DNA of 64,000 nt from Hippophae tibetana (GCA_037013495.1 CM072808.1:12067319-12131318), one strand, 5' to 3'; shown: positions 51,557-63,574, numbered from the stretch's first letter. Notes: generated from the sequence alone by a model not told the origin. Made by a program: numbers and translations.

Positions 51557-52907
51557 AGATGACTCTATAAAAGTAGAGTCATTAGTGTACTTTTTTACTT
51601 AATATTTACATGTTTTATTCAATAAATAGTATTATTAGGGTTAAAAATATTAAAATATAAAGTTTTTAGTGAAAAAAGGTGAAAATATAATTTCTGAATT
51701 TTTTTGGGATTATTTATAAATTTTTAATACAAGACCAATCAGGAGCTACCACGCAAGCAAAGGATCTGAATGGGAAATCCATGCAAATGCCACGTAAGTA
51801 GGGACAATGTGTTAGGACATCCTTCAATCTGAGTGTGGAGCACGGTTAAGCAACCCTACCCCATGTCTTCATGTGATTGCTCCCTACGATCCACCAACGC
51901 GTCACACCATCTGCATTTATAAATCACATTGCACTATGTGGCACTGACTCACCATGCATTGACTCTGATCAGTCTTCCCTACCACGCATCACACTTTGAT
52001 TCATCCAATGAATTTTGTGTGTCATGTGTCGCATTATGATTGGCTAACGCTATTAATTTTGCTTGTTTTGATCTCAACGATTGATCTGAAGTTGATCTGA
52101 CGATCCAGATTGCACCTGATCAATATTTAAGCCCCTAATCACCCCATAAACCCCAAAGAGCCTCCATTAGCATAAATTTGATCATTTTTTGGAGCTAAAA
52201 AGAGAGAAAAATACAAAAAACAAATCCAAAGGAGATACAATTTTGGTAGAGATTCAAGAGAAAATTAGTACTACAATTCAAGAGATTGATTGTATTTCTT
52301 CTTCTACTCTTTTCTATATCAATTTTTATGTAGACATATCCCTCATACGAAGGGATTTATGGATTAAATAAATTCGAGAGAATTTTTTAATTATTTGTCT
52401 TAATTAAATAACATGCATAGTTTCTAGGCAGAGATGCACGATTTTTATGTATGTGATCTATAATTGATGAACTTAATGAGTAGTATGTAATTTAATTAAC
52501 ATGAGAGTGTGATTAAATTAATTACTATATGGTTTACTTGAGAGATGAATACATGTTAAGTTAGATTCAATTGATCATATAATTAATTGATAATTATATT
52601 AGGGGGATTTAGTTCTTCACATGTTTAATTAGAAAAATTGAGAGATTAAGTATTCTTAGATATTTTCTCATATATTTTCTTAGTTACCAAATCTAATTTA
52701 ATTAATTATTGCTATTTACTTTTAGTTATTTTAATTTTACTTCTTTAAAAATAAACACATAAAAAAAGTGATTTTAATTTTTTTAGTTTTAAAAATTAGT
52801 TTATAATAAAATAATATATTTGAGAACAATATTTTTTTATCATTATATTACTTATTACGATACATATACTTGTATATTCATTCCATACACAATTTGCGTG
52901 GCGATCA
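51557..52907 (+). repeat. A3 3' LTR (family A)
   Basis: It starts AGATGACTCTATAAAAGTAG and ends TGCGTGGCGATCA. The first 26 bases form a perfect stem-loop (stems 51559-51567 and 51574-51582). Confidence 0.78.
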
Positions 52908-54078
52908 AAGAAGACATCTGAAGTGGAAGATCGAGGTGAGTCTATTTTTATCTGGTCACTTACAATTACATAGAGTGAGGATACTAAGGATCTTGATTAT
53001 TTATTAATTTATTTTTTAATCATTTAATAATTTGCGTAAAATATGAAACAGAAATATAATGAAGAAAATAAATCAAAAACTAATTTATATAAAAGTAAAA
53101 TAAAAAGAAAATAAAAATAAGAAACAAAATAAAGTATAATGTTATATATCTTTAAACATCTTTGCTACATTTTAATAAATCTATAAAAGAAAATTTCGTT
53201 ATTAGCACAAGAAGATCAAAAGTAATTGAAAACTTAAAAGAATTAATTGATTATTTTTCTAAAATAGAAAAAAAGAACTTAAAAAATAGGATATGATAAA
53301 AACAATTTAAACCTATAAGCCAATTTGAAACATAATCATATCATATTTAAAACAAATTAATGAAATATAAGAATTAAATTATTGATTAGAAAATGAATTT
53401 AATCCATAAAATATTAAATTATATTCAATATATGATCCACTAAAATCAATTCAATATATAATCAATTAAAATCAAAATAATCTAACCATAGTTTGTTACT
53501 AGAGATATAAGAAAGAAAAATATATTATTAGATATAAAGTTAATCTCGTTAATTATTTAAATACATTTGTGAATTAATCCAAAATAAAAAGATGCCTCAC
53601 TGAAAGCAAAATAAAACTCGAAGAATTTAATTGATATAAGGATAAAACACAAGATAGGAAGAAAGGTTAAATCAGATTTGGAATAAAAGAAGCCAGGCAT
53701 GTTTAACGGATTCAATAGTGTATGATGTATTATAATAAGATCATCTCTCTGACACAACATCAACGCCCAACAGAAACTCTCAGTCCTCACCTGCATTTAC
53801 TTTTTCTTTTCAAACCATTGCACATACAAATATTATTGAATGAGTTTTAAATTACAAAAAAAAAAAAAAAGATTTGGTTATGGTGATTGTCGCTCACGAG
53901 TCGCGCAGAACAAATTCAATTTATCATTGATACCTTAATGTATACAACAAATTGATAATCAAGAGAAAATATTTTAATAAATTTTTTATTGCTTTTTAAT
54001 GTTCCATTGTTCCTTGTATATTGGCGAAATTTTCAATGTTGCTAATTATAAGGAAGGCGACTTCGCCTAATTGAACGA

Positions 54079-54117
<39 letters not shown>

Positions 54118-54688
54118 CTTATTGCTTAATTATAAGCCGGCAAAAATGAAACTCGTTTTACCAACCATTTAGGTAATGTTGCCTATTAATATATGCTATC
54201 AATTGAAACGCTATATTAATATTTGACTAATTCAAGCCAATTATATTACAGTTAATGAATACTTGAGATAAATTGTATATGGGACAGGTATCTTAGTATT
54301 TTTAAGACTAACATTATTTGTGTTTAAATCAAAATAGGCTCCTTGTATGTAGATAGCTCAAATATTGAGTGACATATAAAACTTTCTTGGTTAGGATTAA
54401 AAGTGCCAAGGATGAAAAGGTGTAGAGGATATATTCCAAAGTCCAAAATAATCTTACAAAGAGTAAATGTATCTCCTCGTCACATATCAGAACAAATTAA
54501 TGATTGCCTTAAACATATAACAAACTACTATGAAAACATAATTTTAAAAGAAAAGGAAAAGCAAACCAAAATGTTAGAGTACTAATGAATGATACTAAGG
54601 AAGAAACACCATCAAGCAGCCTCTGAAGTCTTGTGTATTTTAAGTGTTATATACAAGCTTATGCTTCTTGGATATTCATGTACTGCCG
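52908..54688. other. Non-coding flank of the transporter gene
   Basis: AT-rich. It contains an unrecognised minus frame at 53557-53796, a 14-bp near-palindrome AGGCGACTTCGCCT near 54,055, a TA repeat at 54082-54115 and a short plus frame at 54403-54585 of Lys-rich wording. The right part should include the 3' untranslated region of the minus-strand gene at 54,689. Confidence 0.4.
53557..53796 (-). CDS. Unrecognised 79-codon open frame
   Basis: The frame starts MQVRTESFCWALML and has one hydrophobic stretch in its second half (LTFLPILCFILISIKFFEF). An AG acceptor-like site lies just before GTGAGGACTG on this strand. I recognise no family. In AT-rich DNA a frame of this size can arise by chance, so treat it as doubtful. 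Confidence 0.12.
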   Translation of the reverse strand: MQVRTESFCWALMLCQRDDLIIIHHTLLNPLNMPGFFYSKSDLTFLPILCFILISIKFFEFYFAFSEASFYFGLIHKCI

Positions 54689-54751
54689 TCATGATTCGGT
54701 CTTGCATAAAAATTTGTCAGAAACATTTGCCATGACAAATCCAACAAAAAC
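54689..54751 (-). CDS. Transporter last coding exon
   Basis: 63 bp with acceptor ATTCAG (minus). It encodes [20 protein letters not shown] and a TGA stop. VFxGFVxAN is a strong family motif right after GSVQ. Confidence 0.85.
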   Translation of the reverse strand, partial: VFVGFVMANVSDKFLCKTES

Positions 54752-55630
54752 CTGAATGAATCCATGGGTTAAACTTGACTTATACTATACCGAAACTTAA
54801 AGAAGGATATGTTTGTTTCTGCTTCTAAGACCCTATAAAAACGTTTATGATAGCAAAAAGAGGCTTCAAGACCAAACAAGAAAACTATCATAAGAACTTT
54901 TCACTTCTATCTGAAACTACTTTTAATAGAAGAAGCCCATCAAACATACCCTAAATCATCTGAGAATCATGCTCCAACAAAATATGAATTAAAATTTCAA
55001 ATACTAAAATAATAAATGGTAAACATGTGTACTAAAAGAAAGCATACCTGAACGGAGCCAAGCATGTATATAGCCGAGTAATGTCGTCCTTGTAATACCA
55101 TGTCAGCTATCATTGCAAGGGGAATTGTCAAAGATAGGCCCAGTGTTGCAACTAGTGGAGAAGTCCAAACCACAGAAAGAGCCCTGTAATTGATTTTGAT
55201 TTTTGGATGTTAATACAATAACTGAAACAGCAAAATTGTTAATGAAACTTTTATTCTATCCATTTTTAGAACCATAATTTCATAATGATCAAGTGTGTGC
55301 CAAATATTACTGTCACCGTAATTTAAAAATAGTGGCGTTCACTACAATTCAAAATATGTGAAACATAACCCCGATCCACCTCAATTGTGACTTGTTGTAT
55401 CTTGTAACAAAAAGCAGTGCTCTTTGTGAGCACTTAAGGACAATAAATTAAGGATTCATTATGGCTTCAAACCAACCATTGTGCATAGAGAGGCCGTTTC
55501 AACTTGACTTACCAAAAGTAATCAGAACGGACACTCCCCACAAAGCCATTTAACAGCACAACTTCCCCGACAGACTCCGAATGTGTAAAATATAAAGGAG
55601 GTTCAATTCCAAGAGCACTCAGTGGCCAAA
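54689..55630 (-). CDS. EamA/DMT-type transporter (SLC35F5-like), last three coding exons
   Basis: Three exons on the minus strand, 55513-55630, 55048-55183 and 54689-54751, join in phase with GT/AG borders and no stop until TGA at 54689-54691. The product reads [14 protein letters not shown], then [57 protein letters not shown] and [17 protein letters not shown]. This matches the C-terminal part of plant EamA-like membrane transporters. It includes about three membrane-spanning segments, and the tail FLCKTES is cytosolic or lumenal and family-variable. Substrate is unknown. The family is usually around 400 residues, and only about 104 are encoded here. The preceding exon (family wording GLFTLVALWWL) is not seen to the right, where a truncated LTR sits from 55,737. 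Either a very long repeat-filled intron follows, or the gene is a 5'-truncated copy. Confidence 0.85.
55048..55183 (-). CDS. Transporter exon (second from last)
   Basis: 136 bp. The acceptor is TTACAG and the donor GTATGC (minus). It encodes [15 protein letters not shown] and the rest up to GSVQ and ends on a full codon. The introns on either side are 329 and 296 bases. Confidence 0.87.
55513..55630 (-). CDS. Transporter exon (third from last)
   Basis: 118 bp. The acceptor is TTGCAG (minus) at 55631-55636 and the donor GTAAGT at 55507-55512. It begins two bases before the W codon and ends two bases into the next W codon, so the phase joins the following exon exactly. Confidence 0.85.
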
Positions 55631-55736
55631 CTGCAAGAAGCAAAATCGCCAACCTCAGGAAAGGAACTTATTAGAGACATGTATAGCCTTTGACAAAATC
55701 ATAGAAATCATTTCCATTAAGTCTGTGATTAATGCT

Positions 55737-56292
55737 TTTGATTATTTACGAATTTTATCAAATGATCTGTGACACTTAAATAAACTTAGAAGAGACATTT
55801 TTGTGTATATTGCTCGTGTTTAGGGTAACATGTATGATGAAAGGAGAGAAACTTTCTTTATTGTATGTGCAATTATTGGAAAACTTTGAACGTAATGAAT
55901 CTTGGTGAATTTAATTCTCATAGGAATATAGTGAATTAATTTAGTGAGGTGTGTGTATACGGAGCTCGAAAGAGATGTATGGATAAATTAGAAGTTTTTG
56001 GTTGACAAATTAAATGTATTAAAAATATATAAATCAAGAGAAAATAACATGATTCAAGTGGATTAATTTGGTGAAAAACTGCAATCCTAGATTTCTTTTA
56101 TTTTGTTATTAAACTCTTTTCTTAAACTTTTTCCAAATCAACGATCGTTTTGGATAAAATCACACCAAGATAATTTTAGTACTCAACAAACTATAGTGAC
56201 AAATCTCCGTGGGAATGATAATTTACTTATCAAATTTTATTACTTGTGACCGTGTTTGCTTGCACATTTTATGTTCTCCGAAAGAGACAACA
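55737..56292 (+). repeat. Family D LTR, 5'-truncated
   Basis: It aligns with 13,705-14,266 of the solo LTR, from TTTGATTATTTACGAATTTT to GAGACAACA. The first half of the LTR is absent. It sits 106 bases upstream (gene sense) of the transporter exon. Confidence 0.82.
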
Positions 56293-57480
56293 CCACCCAT
56301 ATATTTAGAATTATTTTCAAGAAGAGAATAGTAGATTTTTAAAATTTATTTCAAGACTTGGGAATATACTAGGGCCCTAAGAAAAAATATTTAGCAAAAA
56401 AAAATTAAAGACAACAAAAGAGTAGCAAGCATCAATGTCTAAACATAGTAGCACCACGAACGCATCGCCACACTACTAGGGTAGAACCGTCGATTTTTTA
56501 ACCCCTACCTCGAAGGACTAAAACATAAAAACCATCATTCATTATAATCACCACCAATGGAGTCCCAACAATCACTTGACTAGCCACATTTCGTGTCAAT
56601 GCCAAAATATTTTTGTCATATCTCAAAAATCAATAATCATATAAGAAATCCAAGATAACCACTGGAAATCTCATCATATGATCTACTTACCACCAAAATT
56701 TGGACTTCATAGGATAAGCTTGTGCCTTCATGTGCCAAATCTAAAATTTAGGTAAAACAAATTGGCTCGTGAGAACATAGCACAAATGGACCTAGTTTAC
56801 CCTAATATAAACCAATTCTCTAATATTTGAGATCCTTGAGGCAAAGATCTTTTGACCAGCCAATCTCCTAACTAGTTGGCCTACCAAACAGTCAATTAGT
56901 TGATCAACACAGTCCATACGTTCTCAGTTTGACCCTTACAACTTTGACTATTCATATCTTACAATCCAAAGGTTGAATTCAAGCAAAAGACACACATTTA
57001 GAAATATCATGATCTTAAGATTGGTTTCATGCCACTCAAACTAAGGTATCAACTACAAAAATTCTAAGAAATATACAACTAAACCTAACCTCTATATGTA
57101 ACCTTATTACATACTTAGACTGCAAAGGGGTTGGGAGATAGTGGGCTCCAAAGACAAGCAAACCATCCATCCATCAATTGCACCATGGTTCATATGAAAT
57201 ATTGTAACACCCGTACTTGCTCCCACTTTCGCCGGTGCTTGTCTCGTTGGGTGTCATTTGGAACTTTACTGGATCAGTATCGTGGACTAATTTTGTGCTC
57301 ATCTTTGGTAACTAGGGATAACTCCTCCTAGTCCATCATCCAACTCCCAAAAAAGATTTCAAAAGTTATTAAGTATTCCATGGAATTACTAAGATCACTA
57401 AAGTATTAAGTGAACACTCGTGGTCCAAATCTTAACAATGTATGTAGCTAAGTGTTGTCTCGATATAATGACATGTTAAT
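56293..57480. other. Unrecognised non-coding stretch
   Basis: It is less AT-rich than its neighbours, with many short frames and no family I recognise. TGTAACACCCG (near 57,203) resembles the start of some gypsy LTRs, but no matching end or second copy is seen. Confidence 0.3.
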
Positions 57481-57603
57481 AAAAAAATGAGTGCTCTATA
57501 TAAACAAAAAATGAGTGCCCCACAACTACAAAAAATTCATGCCCTATAGCAACAAAAAATGTGTACCCAATATCAACAAAAAGTAAGTGACTTAACTTAT
57601 AAC
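57481..57603. repeat. Degenerate minisatellite, unit 24-26 bp, five copies
   Basis: Units at 57481-57505, 57506-57529, 57530-57553, 57554-57577 and 57578-57603 each open with an A run followed by a word like ATGAGTGCCC and close with AAC. A partial sixth copy follows. Confidence 0.75.
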
Positions 57604-57789
57604 AAAAAAATGCAAGAATGTTTGAAGCACAATGTCCAAGGAAAAATTTCCAAGTTCATATCATTCATTAAAGAATGATGCTTTTAGAGCGACAAAAATA
57701 AGGACCAAATGACGACACTTTGGCCAACAAAGTAACTGCTAAGTGAATGAAAAATAGAAAGAAATAAAAACCTAAGTCCTATTCCATTA

Positions 57790-58450
57790 CTATCATCGAT
57801 ATCATCAACTAGAACGACCGAGATCAGTATCACCTGTTGTACCATCTGGACCTTACTTATCCCTAAGGGCTTTGTGGCATTCCTAGAGTTGGTAAAATTT
57901 TGAGGAATTTCTCCAAAATTGGGTTTCACTCCCCTCGATGTTTGAGTTTTCATCATAACTTCCATGCTCTATCATAGTCTCTAGGGAATCCAAAAGGTAG
58001 TGTAGAGAGAGAACTGACTTAGGGTGCACTTTTTTGACCCCCATCTTGGCTAACTAAAAACTATGGGCCCAAGAACCACCTTTGTTAGCTACAAAGTCAT
58101 TTGAGTACAAATACTCATTCAAAATATTCTCAACCAATTTTTCAAGTAGGACAAATATTTTTTAGTTATTAGTCCTTAAGCTTTTCATTCCAGCTCATTT
58201 CAATTCATGTATTCCTGAAGGCAGTCTATAGTAAGCCTCAATAACCTTTTAAGCCTTCTCAGTGGCCTTTTGGAGTAGGCTACCATTTTCCAAAATGTCT
58301 ACAATATGCCTCTTCTCCTCAAGGGTCTGATCCAATGAATTTATTGGTCGATTCCTTTCTAACAGGATGCTAATCGATATTCTTCAAGGATTGAAGACAA
58401 GATAATGTCTCATTGAAAACGTCTCCAACTTCTACTCTAAAATTCTCCAA
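57790..58450 (-). pseudogene. Coiled-coil relic, transposon-protein tail type
   Basis: The minus strand gives LDQTLEEKRHIVDILENGSL, then LVENILNEYLYSNDFVANKG and SWAHSF. That is the style of the coiled-coil tail and end segment of plant transposon-associated proteins, like the relic at 14,850-15,160. It lies antisense to, and directly beside, the 3' region of element C3. An antisense extra frame of a gypsy element is possible, and so is an unrelated insertion. Decayed. Confidence 0.38.
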
Positions 58451-58494
58451 CTATAACTCTAATGTTTATGAATGAAATAGTAGAGACTTCCTTC

Positions 58495-59343
58495 TAAGAT
58501 TTTTTAGCCTATAAGAATTTTATTTTGAGTGATGAATTTTCTTCTACTCATTTAAACACTTGTTATTTTAAATTATTAGATGATCTCTATTGGTTTCGCA
58601 ATGAATGTAAAGATTTTAAGTATCTAATGAAGTAACATATATTTACTTGCATTGCTTAGATTGAATTATTTGAGTAGGATTTAAAGTGTGTGCCTATCTT
58701 CATTTATACTTGACTTCTAGTCAAAAAAGATATATATGGTGTACCTTTAGAACAATAAAAAAGAGATCCAAAATAGCCACTTATCAAAATTTGTATATGG
58801 TCCATTCTCTAAAAAAAGAGAAAGAAAAAATAGAATAAAAATGGGAGAAAAACAAGTAGTATAACTAAATATTATGACCCTAAGTTCTTCAAAATAATGA
58901 GATAGTTATTACAAAAAATAAGGAATAATCCTATTGAACTGAATGCAATTTCATTCATCTTGAGGCACAAATTTGATACTTTTGCTTGATGATTTTGATT
59001 GAAATATGAAATTAATAATATGGTATATTCATAAATCTTAGCATTTTATTCCTTTCATGAGATCAATGTTATGTGCATTTGAGCCTTTCTTGTTATAGAC
59101 ATATACAAACCTTTTTTTTCTTTATTCTTTACATAACTTCTATTCGCATATACCTTATTGAGTGCTTGAACTCATAGGACCAGTGTGAAATTGAGAGTAT
59201 ATCTTGTGAGGATTAGAGTTGAAGTGAATTTGGATTCCTAACACTAGCATTGGGTGAGTCAAAGTTGATATGTTTTTGTAATGGAACATGAATTTGTGAA
59301 GTGTAACTAGTTAGATTAATAAATGGTGATCCTTTGGGATACT
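58495..59343 (+). other. Element C3, 3' internal region, first part
   Basis: It aligns with C1 and C2 3' regions (for example the ATGATCTCTATTGGT block near 58,580). It breaks off at the family B insertion and resumes at 61,487. Non-coding. Confidence 0.65.
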
Positions 59344-61018
59344 TGATGAGTGCTCAAAAAGCACTAAAATTACCATGATTTTATGCACATTAATGGATTA
59401 AAAATATATATATTTATATGTTTTATCATATATTTATATAAATTTGTCTTTTTCGGAATCACGGGTATTTTTATTGTTTTTCAGGTATTTTGGCTTAAAA
59501 ACGTAACTTAAAGACTCAAAGAGGAATACTGGAAGCAATACATCACAAATATATTAATAAATAAATGGGGAAAGGTTAAAAAATATGGAAAAATTGGACA
59601 AAATGCGTCAAAAAGGAGAAAATCGCGCCGCCCATCAAGTTTTTGGAAAACCGGCATCGCCGATTCTTGCCAATACTTTGGTTTTAATATTTATAAAACT
59701 CTCACAAGTGCACAAATCATTTCGAAGAAAATGATAAGTATACTCCCAAGGTCGATCTAAGGAAGGAATGTATGTGGTTTTTAATTTATTATTCAAACTT
59801 TTAAAAACGAAATTAAATCCTAAACATCCTGTCACGATATTTTGGGTTTTTGTGTTTTAATCTACATACATAAAAATAAACATAGATTCAATAAACATTT
59901 ATGCAAATTTTATCATTTATAATGGCAGAGTATTTATGGATATAATAACTAAGTTAATTATGCTTGCTCCTATTATTTAGGTTATTAAAGATATGAATTG
60001 ATATTTATTGATTCTCCCTTTTTTCTATGAATACCACCTTTGGTGGGGTTAGATATTATTTCTTAACTAAAAAAAATCAATTAACACCTATGGGTGGGGT
60101 TGATAGCTAATTTGCTTAATTAAATTAATTCCTTTTTTTAAGAGATTGAAAATGAACCATTTAAATGCCACCTTTGGTGGGGTTAGACAGTTTAAACTTT
60201 ATTCAAGGTGTCCAAATTAAAACTAAGAATTTAGTTATCCGAGTACTAACTTTCAAGTTTTAAAACCACTACCGAAAACATGTTGTGAATACATTTTCAG
60301 ATAATAATTCTTATAAAAACTTTTGAAATAGAGCTTCACTCTAACTACCGGGCGATTGTACCAACAAATAAAAGAGCACTACTCTAAATTAGATCGGATA
60401 ACTAAACCTTAAAATCTAATTTTCAGGTTTAAGTTTGTAATGAAAAATAATATATTTCTCTCTAACATTCTTAATATAAAATCTTAAATAAAAATAAAAT
60501 CAATTCATTTTAGAGATTTTCACCTATTTAATATTTCGCAAGCATAACAACGTTATTATTACATCATGTTTATAAACAGCCAGCACAGTTAAATTTAATC
60601 ACAGACAAATTAAATATAACATGTAAGAATAAAGCATAAAAATAACTGTAAAGAAAATAAAATCCTTACAGAACTTCGACGTTATTCCTGTTGTTGGAAA
60701 ACCTCCAAGCGGAATTTGCACTCCCATTTATTGAATCAAAAAGCTAAAAAAATTACAAAAACATAACTAGTTCTTCCCAAAAAGGGAAGAACTCTAAAAC
60801 TAAGAGAAATTAACTAAGAAAAGCTAAAAACTAAGAAAAACTAAAGAAAACTAAAAATCTAAGAAAAAAGAGAAAGAAAGAGAGAAAAGAATGTATTTTG
60901 AGGTGTGTTTAGAAGTGAAGGGAAGGGGGGTATTTTTAGGTGAGGATGGAGAGAAAAAGTGAGTGAAAAAATGATAAAAAATGGTGAAAACGCGGAGTGC
61001 AATTTTTGAGGTCATTGA

Positions 61019-61037
61019 TGACGTCAGCATGACGTCA
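61019..61037 (-). promoter_or_regulatory. Paired TGACGTCA sites in B3 U3
   Basis: TGACGTCA occurs at 61019-61026 and 61030-61037, 11 bases apart, upstream of the LTR transcription start in its sense. Paired TGACG motifs one turn apart form as-1/ocs-type elements bound by TGA bZIP factors (family knowledge). In B1 and B2 the same place reads TGATGTCAT-like. Confidence 0.55.
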
Positions 61038-61059
61038 TGGGTGCGGCTGCGCGCAAAAA

Positions 61060-61200
61060 TGGGGTGAAATGGGCGTCGGTGCGCGCGCGGAAGGAAGGGT
61101 AACACGCGCGGGCATGCGCAGAACTGGGAATGGGGGCGCGCGGCTTTGCGCGGGTCTGAGCGCTGGCGCGCGCGCGGCTGGGCGGCGCGGCAGCGCGATT
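61060..61200 (-). other. CpG-dense block in family B U3
   Basis: About 140 bases of mostly G and C with repeated GCGCGC words lie in a window that is otherwise AT-rich. The equivalent blocks in B1 (39,600-39,810) and B2 (50,200-50,370) show TG and CA where this copy has CG. Confidence 0.7.
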
Positions 61201-61486
61201 TTCTCTTTTTTGACATTTTTGACCCATTTTGTCCAATTTTTCCATATTTGTTGACCTTTCTCCATTTATTTATTAATATATTTGTAATGTATTGCTTCCA
61301 GTATTCCTATTTGAGTCTTTAAGTTACATTTTTAAGCCAAAATACCTGAAAAATAATAAAAATACTCGTGATTCCGAAAAGACAAATTTATATAAATATA
61401 TGATAAAACATATTAATATATATATATATTAATCAATTAATGTGCATAAAGTCATGGTAATTTTAGTGCTTTTTGAGCACTCATCA

Positions 61487-61844
61487 CAACTGAATTAACT
61501 TATGCTTGAGATTTTGATTATGAACTGAAAAAAAACTAACACATGAGATTTTTCTTAACTTTAGTTTTTATTTTGTTATTTTTAGCTTTGTCATGTGAAT
61601 TATTTTTATTTTTTATTTTTTGCATGTTATGGTGTTTGTATGTATCATCATTGAAAAGCCTCGTGAGATTTTAATTCGTTTACTAGGACCACCTAGGATT
61701 TAAAGATTTATTGCATATGCTAAATGCAACCATGTTAATTTACGAAAATGATTTATGTTACGATAGTTTAGTTTATTTATTTTTGTTTTTAGTTTTTAAG
61801 TCACCTTACTTGCTAGAAGCTAGAAAGAAGTAGGTCGGAGATTG
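61487..61844 (+). other. Element C3, 3' internal region, second part
   Basis: It resumes the C-type 3' region (compare 41,690-41,901), including the GCTAAATGCAACCATG block, and ends with a G-rich purine stretch, AAGAAGTAGGTCGGAG. Confidence 0.65.
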
Positions 61845-63500
61845 TGATAAATGCTTGAAAAACACTAATATTTCATGATTTTATTGTGAATAATTATAAT
61901 ATATAGATTTAATTATAGCATATTTATATCATTATTTATGCAAATCTATATCTTTAGAATTACATGTATGTTTTTTTATATTTAAGGTGTATTAAGCTTC
62001 AAAATAGATAAATTTATTAACAAATGAAGAACAACACTTAATGAACTTATTTTTCACCTTAAAAGCTTAAAAGATTAAAGCATGTAAGCTTTAAATCAAG
62101 GACCAACCATTTTGTAAGGTGTATAAGGAACATTTCATGAAATGTAAAGTGTGCCACGATAAAGAAAATAACTGCCATAGTGCACACTTTTGGGGATGAA
62201 TTATTAGGCACAATAATTTTTCTATAGCGCATCGTGGAATATGTTATGCCATGATGAGACCTTCTCAGGTTGGAATTATGTGATTCAATCGAACCTTGTG
62301 TCGCAATGGAAAAAATTATTGTACCATGATGTGCAAACATTAATTTGGCCCAAAGCCCTTTGTACACTGGTTTTTTTTATAAATTAATAGTACTCGTTTT
62401 AGGTTTCATATAGTTTTTTACATAGAATTTCTAGTCATCTATGTTTTGATTTTAGAGTAGTTTTTTACATTTTGTACAAAATTTAAATTAGATAAGAACA
62501 AAAAAGAAGAAACATTTGGGAGATTTTCTAGATTAAGAAGAAGAAAAGATAAATAAAAATTGAAGAATACTTTGAAGATCAAGATCATAACTTTCATAAC
62601 TTTAAAGCAAGATATATCATCCATCCATTGTTGATATGGAGATATAATTTGTATTTTTAAATTTTTAGATTACTCTTTATGTATTTCTTGAATTTGTTGA
62701 TTTTTAATACACTTATCATGGTATTAATTTTAAGCATCTCTTATTGATTATTATAATTGAAATTTAGTTTTGTTGTCATGTTTTTTTAGATTATTTAGGT
62801 GAATATTTTTAATATTTAATAAATACAGATGATTTCTTTATTTAATATTCATCACAAAAATTTATTTATGATTAATTTATTGACAATTTATTTTTCATAA
62901 TAGATTTAAATTATGAGAATTAGGTTTCAGACACATCATCTAGACTTAATTTGGATAGCTTAAATAGTACTTTAAATTGGTGACCTGAACGAAGACATCA
63001 AATTAAATGGTTTGTTATTTTCTTAGGCATTAGGCATAATTTAATCAAATTAGTTAATAACCCAACCGAATGCATTAATTGATTTGATTAACAAAGAAGA
63101 ATGGCCCAATCAAAGATATTTTTTATACTAAAAAGAAAATCGATAACATGAATTTATACTTAATTAACCTAAGTGCTTCTAAACAAGTATGATTACCTAG
63201 CTAAATATCCCATTAATTTCCTTTGATTATAAATTCTATATCTACCATGAATTTATTTGAGTTAAATCTATCTTTAGTTATTTTAATTATTTTGTCATTA
63301 GTTTAGTATTTTTTTTAAAACCCAATCATTCTAACAGAATATTAGGTTTTATTTTTATTTTTTTTAGTTTTAAGGAAATTTGAAGAATTATTTAAAATAT
63401 GTATTTCTTCTTGAAACCGATTGTAGGAGTATACTTATCGCTTATTATAAATGATTCGTGCAATTATGAGTTATTTTATAAATACAAAATTTGTACATCA
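61845..63500 (+). repeat. C3 3' LTR (family C)
   Basis: It starts TGATAAATGCTTGAAAAACA and ends AAATTTGTACATCA. It aligns with the C2 LTR in order. It is followed by 74 bases I cannot assign. Confidence 0.72.
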
Positions 63501-63574
63501 ACCACATGAACTAGGTGAATTTTCTATCAAACACAATCCCCCTAGACCTATTAGATCATCTCTGGTGGGATAGT

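Larger units (their letters stand above)
59344..61486 (-). mobile_element. Family B copy with inverted LTR arms (B3)
   Basis: A plus-strand LTR start (59,344 to about 59,633) is followed at about 59,645 by a nearly complete minus-strand LTR that ends at 61,486. The outer arms are therefore inverted copies of about 290 bases, both reading TGATGAGTGCTCAAAAAGC from outside in. No internal coding region remains. It is inserted in the 3' region of C3. Confidence 0.78.

Noticed and set aside
54403-54585. Plus frame starting MPRMKRCRGYIPKSK
   Set aside because: Short, antisense to the likely 3' untranslated region of the transporter gene, and no recognised family. Not listed as a gene.
57203-57300. 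Possible gypsy LTR start (TGTAACACCCG)
   Set aside because: No matching LTR end, primer site, polypurine tract or second copy is visible nearby.
60851-61254. Several Arg/Pro/Ala-rich frames on both strands
   Set aside because: Product of the CpG-dense U3 block of a family B LTR. Similar shadow frames occur in the same LTR block at 39,560-39,960 and 50,160-50,620.
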